From Oscillospiraceae bacterium (GTDB lineage: Bacteria; Bacillota; Clostridia; Oscillospirales; Oscillospiraceae): a stretch of DNA of 5,579 bases. Below, piece after piece: positions 1 through 5,579 of the stretch (positions are counted from its first letter, which is position 1; every line of letters begins with the position of its first letter). The notes below the pieces were generated by a model, which was given only the letters and a program-made list of their open reading frames with translations, made no database searches and was not told the origin of the DNA. The DNA lies in contig JAQWCP010000123.1 in NCBI GenBank assembly GCA_028705905.1, positions 1 through 5,579 on the forward strand, given 5' to 3'. A program made the translations under genes and the position numbers.

Positions 1-1
1 G

Positions 2-1057
2 GTCGCAGCAGACCACATCCCCCTGGCCCGCCACCTTGGCCTTACAGCGTCCCAGTCTTATCTCATCTGTGACGACCAGCTCAACCGGCTGTTGATTGTG
101 ACATACGATACCGAAAAACAAAATCCATCCGAAGGCGGCCGGGATCAGGCAAATACTACATACTATTATGATTTTATCCAATATGACCTGAACACCCAAT
201 CGGTACTCAAAACCTTCCCCATCAGGCAGTTTGGCATTTGCCCGTCGGCCTGCTTCGCCTTTGATGGATTTTTGTATGCTTATATGACCAAAACGGAATC
301 GGAAACGTGGGACACCGCCCTCTTCTACCAGCCCACCGATGGGGCGCAGGAGAAACAGCGCATTGAGGTGAGCAGCCCCGCCCTCAGCCCGTTGGGCGCC
401 GGGCCGGTTCTCTCCCGCTGCGGGGACAGCGTTGTGCTGGGCTACAGCACCGAAACCCAGGCGCAGGGCATTGCTTCTTCTGCTTTCCAGATCCTCCGGT
501 CCGACCTCGCCGTTTCGCCCCTTTTGTCCTTCCTGTGGGATGCGCGAGAGGACGAGGAGTGGATCACAGACGATTTCCGCACCTCCGACACCCACCTTGC
601 ATACCCCGTAGGGCGGGACGGCCAGGTGGTGTTTTACGTTGGGCAGCCCGGGCAGGAGCCAACCCAGATCTCCCTGCCAAAGGGCGAAAAGCTGCACGCC
701 TTTGCCATCACGGACGACGAGCTTCTCGTCTCCCGGACGAATCAGTCCGCCGGCGGCTCGTTCTGCATCGAGCGCCTGGACCTGACCGGCAAATCCCTGG
801 AGGTTTATGAAACCCGAGAGCCGATGAATGACATTCGCGTCAATGGCGATCTGTTTTGCGTCTTTGGCGCGCAAACGCCGCTGGGCGTTTTCACCGTGAC
901 AGACGGGGCCATAAAGCCCGTTCCCGTGGACACCACCTTCCTCGCCAGTACCTGGAACTTTGCCCTGCCCAACGGAACCGGCTTTGTTCTTGCCAGCCAT
1001 CTGCCGGAAGAATACCCGGAGATTTGGCGCATTTCTGTGAACAAAGCACCCGCGTGA
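2..1057 (+). CDS. Hypothetical beta-rich (propeller-like) protein, 5' truncated
   Basis: The reading frame is open back to the first bases of the window, so the gene begins upstream. About 351 residues are visible, ending in a TGA. An internal TTG at 92 could be taken as a start, but the upstream codons continue in frame in the same style (for example SQSYLICDDQLNRLL), so this is more likely a partial gene. I do not recognise the family. The protein is rich in short beta-type segments with recurring patterns such as FDGFLYAYM, GDLFCVFGA and GTGFVLASH, with polar loops between them. This resembles a beta-propeller or other repeat beta-fold of the kind found in extracytoplasmic proteins. No catalytic motif or transmembrane segment is visible, and any signal peptide or lipobox would be outside the window. 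It is convergent with the neighbouring operon, so the two need not share a function. The coding call is strong; the fold is an inference. Confidence 0.8.
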   Translation, partial: VAADHIPLARHLGLTASQSYLICDDQLNRLLIVTYDTEKQNPSEGGRDQANTTYYYDFIQYDLNTQSVLKTFPIRQFGICPSACFAFDGFLYAYMTKTESETWDTALFYQPTDGAQEKQRIEVSSPALSPLGAGPVLSRCGDSVVLGYSTETQAQGIASSAFQILRSDLAVSPLLSFLWDAREDEEWITDDFRTSDTHLAYPVGRDGQVVFYVGQPGQEPTQISLPKGEKLHAFAITDDELLVSRTNQSAGGSFCIERLDLTGKSLEVYETREPMNDIRVNGDLFCVFGAQTPLGVFTVTDGAIKPVPVDTTFLASTWNFALPNGTGFVLASHLPEEYPEIWRISVNKAPA

Positions 1058-1075
1058 CACCTTCGCCCCCGCCCT

Positions 1076-1131
1076 CCAGGCACCCGACAACAAGCCCTCA
1101 CCGCCCAGGCACCTGACACCAAGCCCTCACC
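1076..1131. repeat. Tandem pair of 27-base repeats in the convergent gap
   Basis: Two copies of a 27-base unit lie at 1076-1102 and 1105-1131, a period of 29 bases. They differ at two positions only (c/t at unit position 10, a/c at position 15). Each begins CCAGGCACC and ends AAGCCCTCACC. A weaker, gapped third relative may start at 1046 (GCACCCGCGTGACACC) and would span the stop codon of the left gene. The second copy ends on the stop codon of the glycosyltransferase gene on the other strand. The origin is unknown. It could be a local slippage duplication or one piece of a dispersed intergenic repeat family. Confidence 0.75.
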
Positions 1132-2135
1132 TAAAAGCCAGAAGGCGCACCCAGTGGGTGCGCCTTCCGGCCTCTTTCCGTTCCTTGCATGGTCTCTGTC
1201 TCGATGTGAAACCGAGGGCGGCTCTTGACCTCGGAGTAAATTTTCCCCACATATGTTCCCACCACGCCCAGGCAGAACAACTGGATGCCCCCCAAAAGAA
1301 AGATGGAGCAGACGATGGCCGTCCAGCCCGGCACCGCCACCCCGGCCAAAAAGGAAACCAGGGCATACAGCAAACCCAGAATGCTGAGGATGGAGATGAA
1401 AATACCAAAATTGGAAATCAATTTCAACGGCTTTACGCTGAAGGATGTGACCCCCTCCATGGCGAAGCCGATCATCTTTTTCAGGGGATATTTGGACTCC
1501 CCGGCCATCCGCTCTTTCCGCTCATAGTACACCACGTCCTGGGGATAGCCGATCTGGGGCACAATGCCCCGCAAAAACAAATTCACTTCCCGATAGTCAG
1601 ACAGGGCCTCCAGCGCCCGGCGGCTCATCAGCCGGTAGTCGGCGTGGTTGCTCACCATCTCCACGCCCAGGCGTTTCATCAGGCTGTAAAACCCGCCGGC
1701 GGTGTTCCGCTTAAAGGCGGTGTCCGTCTTGCGGCTGCTGCGCACGCCATAGACGATGTCGCAGCCGCCGTGGTATTTGTCCATAAATTCGCCCAAGACA
1801 GAGATGTCGTCCTGCAAGTCGGCGTCCAAAGAGATGGCGCAGTCCGCTTTCTCTTTGGCCGTCATCAGCCCCGCCAGCAGGGCGTTCTGGTGGCCTCTGT
1901 TGTGGGCCAGCTTCACGCCGCAAACCCGCTGGTTTTCCCCCGCGGCCCGGGTGATGACTTCCCAGGTGTTGTCCCGGCTGCCGTCGTCCACAAAGAGCAT
2001 CCTGCTCCCTTCCCCTGCCTTGCCGGCGTCCACCAGCTCCTGCAATGTTTGGGATAGCTGCCGGATGGTCTCCGGCAGGGCCTCTTCCTCGTTGTAACAT
2101 GGCACCACCAAATACAATGTGGTATCACACGCCAT
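1131..2135 (-). CDS. GT2 family polyprenyl-phosphate glycosyltransferase (GtrB/DPM1-like), membrane anchored
   Basis: At 334 residues this is the usual size for bacterial GtrB/CsbB/YkcC-type enzymes. These transfer a sugar from a nucleotide donor to undecaprenyl phosphate at the inner face of the membrane. The GT-A domain shows VVPCYNEEE near residues 10-18, VDDGSRDNT at 49-57, the donor/metal motif DADLQDD at 104-110, HADYRLMSR at 164-172 and AGESKYP at 211-217. Two transmembrane helices follow (about 239-263 and 270-293), then the typical GTYVGKIYSEVKSRP stretch. The ATG start is supported by a GGAGG about eight bases upstream, which overlaps the stop region of the preceding exonuclease gene. 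It is the last gene of the operon. The final ~12 residues (KAHPLGAPSGF) come from the terminator hairpin and look like a non-conserved tail. The sugar cannot be told from sequence. No GtrA-like flippase or GtrC-like transferase is in the window. Confidence 0.93.
   Translation of the reverse strand: MACDTTLYLVVPCYNEEEALPETIRQLSQTLQELVDAGKAGEGSRMLFVDDGSRDNTWEVITRAAGENQRVCGVKLAHNRGHQNALLAGLMTAKEKADCAISLDADLQDDISVLGEFMDKYHGGCDIVYGVRSSRKTDTAFKRNTAGGFYSLMKRLGVEMVSNHADYRLMSRRALEALSDYREVNLFLRGIVPQIGYPQDVVYYERKERMAGESKYPLKKMIGFAMEGVTSFSVKPLKLISNFGIFISILSILGLLYALVSFLAGVAVPGWTAIVCSIFLLGGIQLFCLGVVGTYVGKIYSEVKSRPRFHIETETMQGTERGRKAHPLGAPSGF
1137..1171 (-). terminator. Probable rho-independent terminator of the minus-strand operon, overlapping coding sequence
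   Basis: A perfect 12-base inverted repeat (1141-1152 and 1156-1167, arms GAAGGCGCACCC and GGGTGCGCCTTC) encloses a 3-base loop. In minus-strand RNA the stem extends by a U-G wobble (1140/1168) and three more GC pairs (1137-1139 with 1169-1171). The minus strand then reads TTTTAG, a short T run that also forms the last Phe codon and the TAG stop of the glycosyltransferase gene. On the plus strand the stem is followed only by a mixed pyrimidine run (CCTCTTTCC), so termination in that direction is possible but weaker. The hairpin is certain from the sequence. The terminator role is inferred, and the T run is short. Confidence 0.7.
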
Positions 2136-2143
2136 GAAAACCG

Positions 2144-2150
2144 CCTCCTA
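2144..2150 (-). promoter_or_regulatory. Ribosome binding site overlapping a stop codon
   Basis: The minus strand reads TAGGAGG here. TAG is the stop of the exonuclease gene, and its G starts the Shine-Dalgarno GGAGG (2144-2148), eight bases before the glycosyltransferase ATG. A ribosome terminating on the exonuclease message therefore sits on the next initiation site, which suggests translational coupling or reinitiation. Confidence 0.8.
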
Positions 2151-2900
2151 TCGCAATTCCAGGGCCACAGGGCAGTGGTCGCTCCCGGGAATTTCCATGT
2201 AAATTTCGCTGCTGTGCAGCCGTTCCTGCAGCCTGTCTGACACGATGAAGTAGTCAATGCGCCAGCCGGCGTTCCGCGCCCGGGCCTGGCGCATATAGCT
2301 CCACCAGGAGTACGCCTCCGTCCGGTCGGGATAAAAAAACCGAAAGGTGTCGGTAAACCCGGCAGAGAGCAGCTGCGTCATCTTCCCCCGCTCCTCATCG
2401 GTAAACCCGGCGTTCATCCGGTTTGTTTTGGGGTTTTTCAAATCGATCTCCTGATGGGCCACGTTCAGGTCGCCGCAGAGGACCACCGGCTTGTGCCGGT
2501 CCAGCTCCTGCAAATAGGCGCGAAAGGCGTCCTCCCACTCCATCCGGTAAGGAAGCCGCAAAAGCTCCCGCTGGGCGTTGGGGGTGTAGCAGTTGACGAG
2601 ATAAAAGTCGTTCGTCTCCAGCGTGATCACCCGCCCCTCTTTGTCGTGGGCCGAATGGCCGATGCCGTATGCCACAGACAGGGGCTTTTCCTTGCAGAAG
2701 ATGGCGGTGCCGGAATACCCCTTTTTCTCGGCGCTGTTCCAGTATTCCTCATAATCAGGCAGATCCACCTCCGCCTGGCCCCGCTCCATCTTTGTCTCCT
2801 GCAGGCAAAAATAGTCCGCGTCCAGCTGGGCAAATACGTCCAAAAACCCTTTTTTCAAGCAGGCCCGCAGGCCGTTGACATTCCAAGAAACCAACTTCAT
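2148..2900 (-). CDS. xth: Exodeoxyribonuclease III / AP endonuclease (ExoIII, EEP family)
   Basis: The enzyme cleaves DNA 5' of abasic sites and acts as a 3'-5' exonuclease and 3'-phosphodiesterase in cytoplasmic base-excision repair. All family landmarks are present: SWNVNGLRA at 5-13 (Asn7), LQETK with the metal-binding Glu35, YSGTAIF at 62-68, NCYTPNA at 103-109, GDLNVAH at 143-149 (Asp144, Asn146), NPKTNRMNAGFTDEER at 156-171, YSWWSY at 197-202, GWRIDYF at 212-218 and GSDHCPV at 239-245 (Asp241, His242). At 250 residues it matches Bacillus ExoA-type enzymes in size, and it appears intact. The ATG overlaps the TGA of the upstream acyltransferase gene as ATGA. The only purine-rich stretch before it is a G6 run (2907-2912), so initiation probably relies on coupling. 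The family assignment is secure. Its place among envelope-type genes is unusual. Confidence 0.97.
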   Translation of the reverse strand: MKLVSWNVNGLRACLKKGFLDVFAQLDADYFCLQETKMERGQAEVDLPDYEEYWNSAEKKGYSGTAIFCKEKPLSVAYGIGHSAHDKEGRVITLETNDFYLVNCYTPNAQRELLRLPYRMEWEDAFRAYLQELDRHKPVVLCGDLNVAHQEIDLKNPKTNRMNAGFTDEERGKMTQLLSAGFTDTFRFFYPDRTEAYSWWSYMRQARARNAGWRIDYFIVSDRLQERLHSSEIYMEIPGSDHCPVALELR

Positions 2901-3442
2901 CGGGAACCCCCCGCCACGCTGTGTACGGCATAAAAGGTGTTGTCCCGCTCGCCCCGGCCTTCCAAAATCACGGGCCGGGCGGCCACCACGGTGGCGTTTG
3001 CCGGCACGTCCTCAAACACGGTGCAGCCGGCGCCGATGCGCACATGGTCGCCGATGGTGACCCCGCCGATGATCTTTGCCCCGGCGCCGATGTACACGTT
3101 TTTGCCGATCACCGGCGCGCCGGGCCGCTTGGTGCCGGGCAGGGAGTTGGAACCGATGGTCACCTGCTGAAAAATGGTGGTGCCGCCGCCGATCTCCGCC
3201 TCCACCGAAATGTAGATGCCGCTGATGCCGTGGGGGAACACCACCGTCCGGTCGAACCGGGCCGTCATGGGGATGCCGGCGCAAAACCGGTTCTGCACCC
3301 GGGTGCAGTAACTGCCGTAAAACGCCCGGGCCAGGGGGTTTTTGCTTGTTTGATACTTCTCCCGGCGGGAGAAGAATTTATCGCTGTTAAATTCACGCCC
3401 CAAAGCGGCCAGGCACCGCCGGGGAAAGCTCTTTTTCGCCAT
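2897..3442 (-). CDS. Left-handed beta-helix acyltransferase, serine acetyltransferase (CysE)-like
   Basis: This 181-residue hexapeptide-repeat protein resembles the C-terminal catalytic part of serine O-acetyltransferases and the related polysaccharide O-acetyltransferases. The beta-helix turns run from about residue 65 to 160: VVFPHGISGIYIS (His71 fits the catalytic His), EAEIGGGTTIFQQVTIG at 81-97, a loop containing PGTKRPGAPVIGKNVYIGAGAKIIGG, then VTIGDHVRIGAGCTVFEDVPANATVVA. This pattern is typical of the SAT sub-branch, which uses acetyl-CoA. The N-terminal ~55 residues are much shorter than the alpha-helical domain of true CysE. The usual GxPAR ending is replaced by AARPVI. A cysteine-pathway role is therefore doubtful, and O-acetylation of a sugar or glycan precursor is an alternative suggested by the neighbouring glycosyltransferase. 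The ATG at 3442 has AGGAG ten bases upstream. The 3' end overlaps the exonuclease start by four bases. Confidence 0.88.
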   Translation of the reverse strand: MAKKSFPRRCLAALGREFNSDKFFSRREKYQTSKNPLARAFYGSYCTRVQNRFCAGIPMTARFDRTVVFPHGISGIYISVEAEIGGGTTIFQQVTIGSNSLPGTKRPGAPVIGKNVYIGAGAKIIGGVTIGDHVRIGAGCTVFEDVPANATVVAARPVILEGRGERDNTFYAVHSVAGGSR

Positions 3443-3452
3443 GCATGTCGCT

Positions 3453-3457
3453 CTCCT
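3453..3457 (-). promoter_or_regulatory. Ribosome binding site of the acyltransferase gene
   Basis: The minus strand carries AGGAG in the 36-base gap between the membrane-protein stop and this gene. Ten bases separate it from the in-frame ATG (3442). A second ATG at 3446 is closer (six bases) but out of frame, so the 3442 start is retained. I see no hairpin or promoter-like pair in this gap. Confidence 0.65.
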
Positions 3458-3478
3458 TGTTTCGTTTGGTTCAGTATA

Positions 3479-4234
3479 TCAGCTTTGGGGGCCATCCGCA
3501 AGAGTCTCTGTCTCCTCCGGGGCGGGGGCATCTTTGCCTTTGGCGGCCCGTTGCCTGTGGGTCCGGCTCTGGGCTATGCCCCCTACAATACAAGGGATCA
3601 GCGCCCCCGCCACATCCACAATCAAATCCTTCATGGTGTCAGAAAGCGCCGCCCGGCCCACAAGGGGCACCCGGTCCTGCAGCATGTATTTTTGCATATT
3701 CCCGTCAAACATGCTGTCAAAGATAAACTCGCAAATCTCCCACATAGTCCCCAAAGTCACCGCAAAGCCAAAGGCAAAAATGGCCACAAACACGGGGGAG
3801 AGCTGCATCCGCATGTTCTTGTCCCGGTTCAAAAGATCCACCACAAAAAAGCCCAAGGCCCCCAGCATCACCCCGCTGGAAATGTGCAGCAGCGTATCCC
3901 ACTGGGGCACGTTATAGTAAAAATTGCGCACTTCCCCCAGGTAAATGGCGGCGTAAAGAAAGATGACATAGGCCATGTGCATATAATTGGGCAGCTCCAG
4001 CTTCAGCTTTTTCTCCAGCATGGAGGGCAAAAAGGTACACAGAACCCCCACCGCGCACAAAAGAAGCAGCACCACATAGTCCCACTTAATCTTTTGAAAG
4101 GGTGCCCCCTCCGGCAGGCTGGCGGGCGCCCTTAGGATGGCCACAACGGCATATCCGGTGGATGCGATCAGCGTCACCAGCACAAACCAAAACAGAAGTT
4201 TCCGCCAGTTGCATTTCTTTGTTCTCTGTTTCAT
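3479..4234 (-). CDS. DUF2238-like multi-pass inner membrane protein
   Basis: With the ATG at 4234 the protein has 251 residues. An in-frame GTG at 4249 would add five residues but has no ribosome binding site, whereas the ATG has GGGGAG seven bases upstream. About six hydrophobic helices are visible, near 13-34, 53-70, 87-100, 115-135, 148-168 and 204-221, followed by a charged, probably cytoplasmic tail. Conserved-looking polar motifs lie at or beside the helices: YLGEVRNFY at 98-106, WDTLLHISSG at 112-121, WEICEFIFD at 165-173 and DTMKDLIVDVAGA at 199-211. Paired D/H/E residues of this type match my recollection of the DUF2238 (YjdF-like) family, whose function is not established. They suggest a metal or polar-ligand site in the membrane. 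The gene sits 18 bases after the hydrolase and 36 bases before the acyltransferase. The membrane-protein call is firm; the family name is probable. Confidence 0.85.
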   Translation of the reverse strand: MKQRTKKCNWRKLLFWFVLVTLIASTGYAVVAILRAPASLPEGAPFQKIKWDYVVLLLLCAVGVLCTFLPSMLEKKLKLELPNYMHMAYVIFLYAAIYLGEVRNFYYNVPQWDTLLHISSGVMLGALGFFVVDLLNRDKNMRMQLSPVFVAIFAFGFAVTLGTMWEICEFIFDSMFDGNMQKYMLQDRVPLVGRAALSDTMKDLIVDVAGALIPCIVGGIAQSRTHRQRAAKGKDAPAPEETETLADGPQS

Positions 4235-4241
4235 CCAACCG

Positions 4242-4247
4242 CTCCCC
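4242..4247 (-). promoter_or_regulatory. Ribosome binding site deciding the start of the membrane-protein gene
   Basis: GGGGAG on the minus strand is seven bases before the ATG at 4234. It lies in the 18-base gap after the hydrolase stop (TAG at 4253-4255). It overlaps the alternative GTG codon at 4247-4249, which argues against that upstream start. Confidence 0.7.
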
Positions 4248-4252
4248 ACGGG

Positions 4253-5579
4253 CTACTCTTGGGTCTGAACCCAGGCGGCAATGTCGTCCAGCACCATTTT
4301 GGGGATATGCCCGGGTGCATCATATTCCGCAACCGTCCCCTGTTTTTCCCCTTTAGACTCCATGAATAAATGGTTCAGCCCCTCATACAGACGGTAGGAA
4401 ACATCGGGGTTCTCCGCCCCCAGCCCGCTTTGCCAAGCTTGAAAATCCACCGTGGCATCCACTTGAAAATCCTTGTCCCCCTGCAAGATCATAAAGGGCA
4501 AGCCGCTCTCTTTGATCAGAGCCACCGCGTCGATTTGGTCCATATGATACAGGTACCCGGCGGGAATGCCAAAGATGGTGGCGGTTTTCCGCTCTGCCTC
4601 TGTCATCTCGCCCCTGTCCAGGGCCTCGGCCCGCGCTTTCTCCCCCTCGATCTGGGCGAGATACGTCTTTTGCTGGCTCTCCGACAGTGTGCCGATGGCG
4701 GCCAGGTTCTGACGGTAGATGAGATCCCAAAGCGTCCGGGGCGTGCCGGCCAAAATGATCCCCCCGGCAAAGCCGCCGCACTCTGCCATCAGATAGGGCG
4801 CCAGCATGCCGCCCTGGCTGTGGCCCAGGAGATAGATGTTCCCGACTTGGGTGTTCCCCTTCAGATAAGCCATGGCTTCTTTCACCGTGGTGGTATATTC
4901 GTCATCCACCGTAAACGCCACCCCGGTAAAGACCTCTGGGTGGGCATAGGCAGACTTGTCGTACCGCAGCACCGCAATCCCCCGCTCCGAAAGGCCATAG
5001 GCCAGGTCCCGGAAGGGCTTGTTGCTGCCGATGGTCTCATCCATGTCGGTGCTGCCCGACCCGTGAACCAAAACCACCCCGGGAAACGGCCCGTCGCCCA
5101 TGGGCATCGTCAGCTTGCCTTTTAGCTCCAGCGCCGTGCCTTGGCCCAACACCACATCCGTCTCCGTCACCCCGTCGGGGATCTCCCAATTGTTGTTTGC
5201 AATGGGGGCGTCCACATTCCGCAGCCAGATACCGATGAGCTTGCCCCCGTCGTTGAAGGTGCAAACAAAATTCTGGCTTCCCTTTTCATGCTGGCACGGG
5301 ATGGAAACCGTCACCTGCCCGTCCTGGCTGCTGACCATCTCCTCTCCCGCCTGCTGAAACGCCCCCAGGGTTTCCGCCTGGGCGCTCCATGCGGCCAAAA
5401 GCTGCTCTTCGGAAAGCTGGCCCGTCAGCGTTTCGTCCAGGCTTTGCACGATCAAGCTGGCGTCGCCCTGCCGCAGCCCATCCAGCATCTTCCGGGTGGC
5501 CTGCACATCTGCCTGCTCCTTCTCCTCCGGTGTCCCCACGCTCCCGCCGGGCGCCGCCGTCTGGCAGCCCATCAAACAT
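4253..5579 (-). CDS. Secreted lipoprotein with DUF3887 and alpha/beta-hydrolase domains, 5' truncated
   Basis: The frame stays open to the right edge, where it reads C-L-M-G-C-Q. LMGC is a good lipobox, so the first codons seen are probably the end of a lipoprotein signal peptide whose start lies outside the window. An in-frame TTG (5575) and ATG (5572) are therefore unlikely true starts. Numbering from that TTG, the lipidated Cys would be residue 4. A linker rich in small and acidic residues follows. A DUF3887-like domain spans about 20-118, and an alpha/beta-hydrolase fold spans about 140-440. The catalytic features are complete: HGSG at 171-174 (oxyanion hole), GHSQGG at 251-256 (nucleophile Ser253), LQGDKDF at 364-370 (likely acid Asp369) and GLNHLFM at 399-405 (His402). 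It is probably an esterase or peptidase-type serine hydrolase anchored outside the cell; the substrate is unknown. It is the first visible gene of the operon, so the promoter lies further right. Confidence 0.92.
   Translation of the reverse strand, partial: CLMGCQTAAPGGSVGTPEEKEQADVQATRKMLDGLRQGDASLIVQSLDETLTGQLSEEQLLAAWSAQAETLGAFQQAGEEMVSSQDGQVTVSIPCQHEKGSQNFVCTFNDGGKLIGIWLRNVDAPIANNNWEIPDGVTETDVVLGQGTALELKGKLTMPMGDGPFPGVVLVHGSGSTDMDETIGSNKPFRDLAYGLSERGIAVLRYDKSAYAHPEVFTGVAFTVDDEYTTTVKEAMAYLKGNTQVGNIYLLGHSQGGMLAPYLMAECGGFAGGIILAGTPRTLWDLIYRQNLAAIGTLSESQQKTYLAQIEGEKARAEALDRGEMTEAERKTATIFGIPAGYLYHMDQIDAVALIKESGLPFMILQGDKDFQVDATVDFQAWQSGLGAENPDVSYRLYEGLNHLFMESKGEKQGTVAEYDAPGHIPKMVLDDIAAWVQTQE

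Noticed and set aside
92..94. TTG at 92 as the start of the left-hand gene
   Set aside because: The frame is open to the window edge with protein-like sequence, and no convincing ribosome binding site precedes the TTG.
1076..1131. CRISPR array
   Set aside because: There are only two units separated by two bases, with no spacers and no cas genes.
1158..2057. Plus-strand open frame (299 codons) opposite the glycosyltransferase
   Set aside because: It is antisense to a gene with all GT2 motifs. Its composition is His/Gln/Ala-rich and it has no recognisable motif, so it is a codon-bias shadow.
2921..4135. Long plus-strand open frame (404 codons) antisense to the acyltransferase and membrane-protein genes
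   Set aside because: It starts at a GTG without a ribosome binding site, and its translation is His/Pro/Gly-rich with no domain. It is explained by GC-biased third positions of the real genes opposite.
4235..4249. GTG start at 4249 for the membrane-protein gene
   Set aside because: No Shine-Dalgarno precedes it, and it overlaps the GGGGAG that serves the ATG at 4234.
4370..5125. Plus-strand open frame (251 codons) opposite the hydrolase
   Set aside because: It overlaps the catalytic part of a clear hydrolase gene on the other strand and shows no motif of its own.

Overview
The window looks like a piece of a GC-rich Firmicutes chromosome, most likely an Oscillospiraceae-type clostridium. This is inferred from strong GGAGG-type ribosome binding sites, tight gene packing, a DUF3887-alpha/beta-hydrolase lipoprotein and a DUF2238-type membrane protein, all common in that group. 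No 16S or other taxonomic marker is present. No phage, IS, CRISPR or RNA genes were seen.

Layout. At the left edge a plus-strand gene, cut off at its 5' end, runs to 1057 and encodes a beta-rich, probably extracytoplasmic protein of unknown function. It faces five minus-strand genes that fill the rest of the window. The short convergent gap (1058-1130) carries a tandem 27-base repeat. Next to it, a strong GC hairpin (1137-1171) lies inside the 3' coding end of the last minus-strand gene and probably acts as a terminator.

The minus-strand genes read, in transcription order: a DUF3887/alpha-beta hydrolase lipoprotein (5' end outside the window), a DUF2238-like multi-pass membrane protein, a left-handed beta-helix (serine acetyltransferase-like) acyltransferase, exodeoxyribonuclease III, and a membrane-anchored GT2 polyprenyl-phosphate glycosyltransferase. 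Junctions are +18, +36, -4 and +12 bases, so this is very probably one operon with translational coupling at the last two junctions. Its promoter lies to the right of the window.

Four of the five operon genes have plausible envelope roles: secreted hydrolase, membrane protein, acetyl transfer, and lipid-linked sugar formation. The DNA-repair nuclease is the outlier. No dedicated pathway can be demonstrated, and nothing here clearly forms a new defence or mobile system. The most notable items are the terminator hairpin used as coding sequence, the small repeat, the lipobox at the window edge, and the mixed gene content of the operon.
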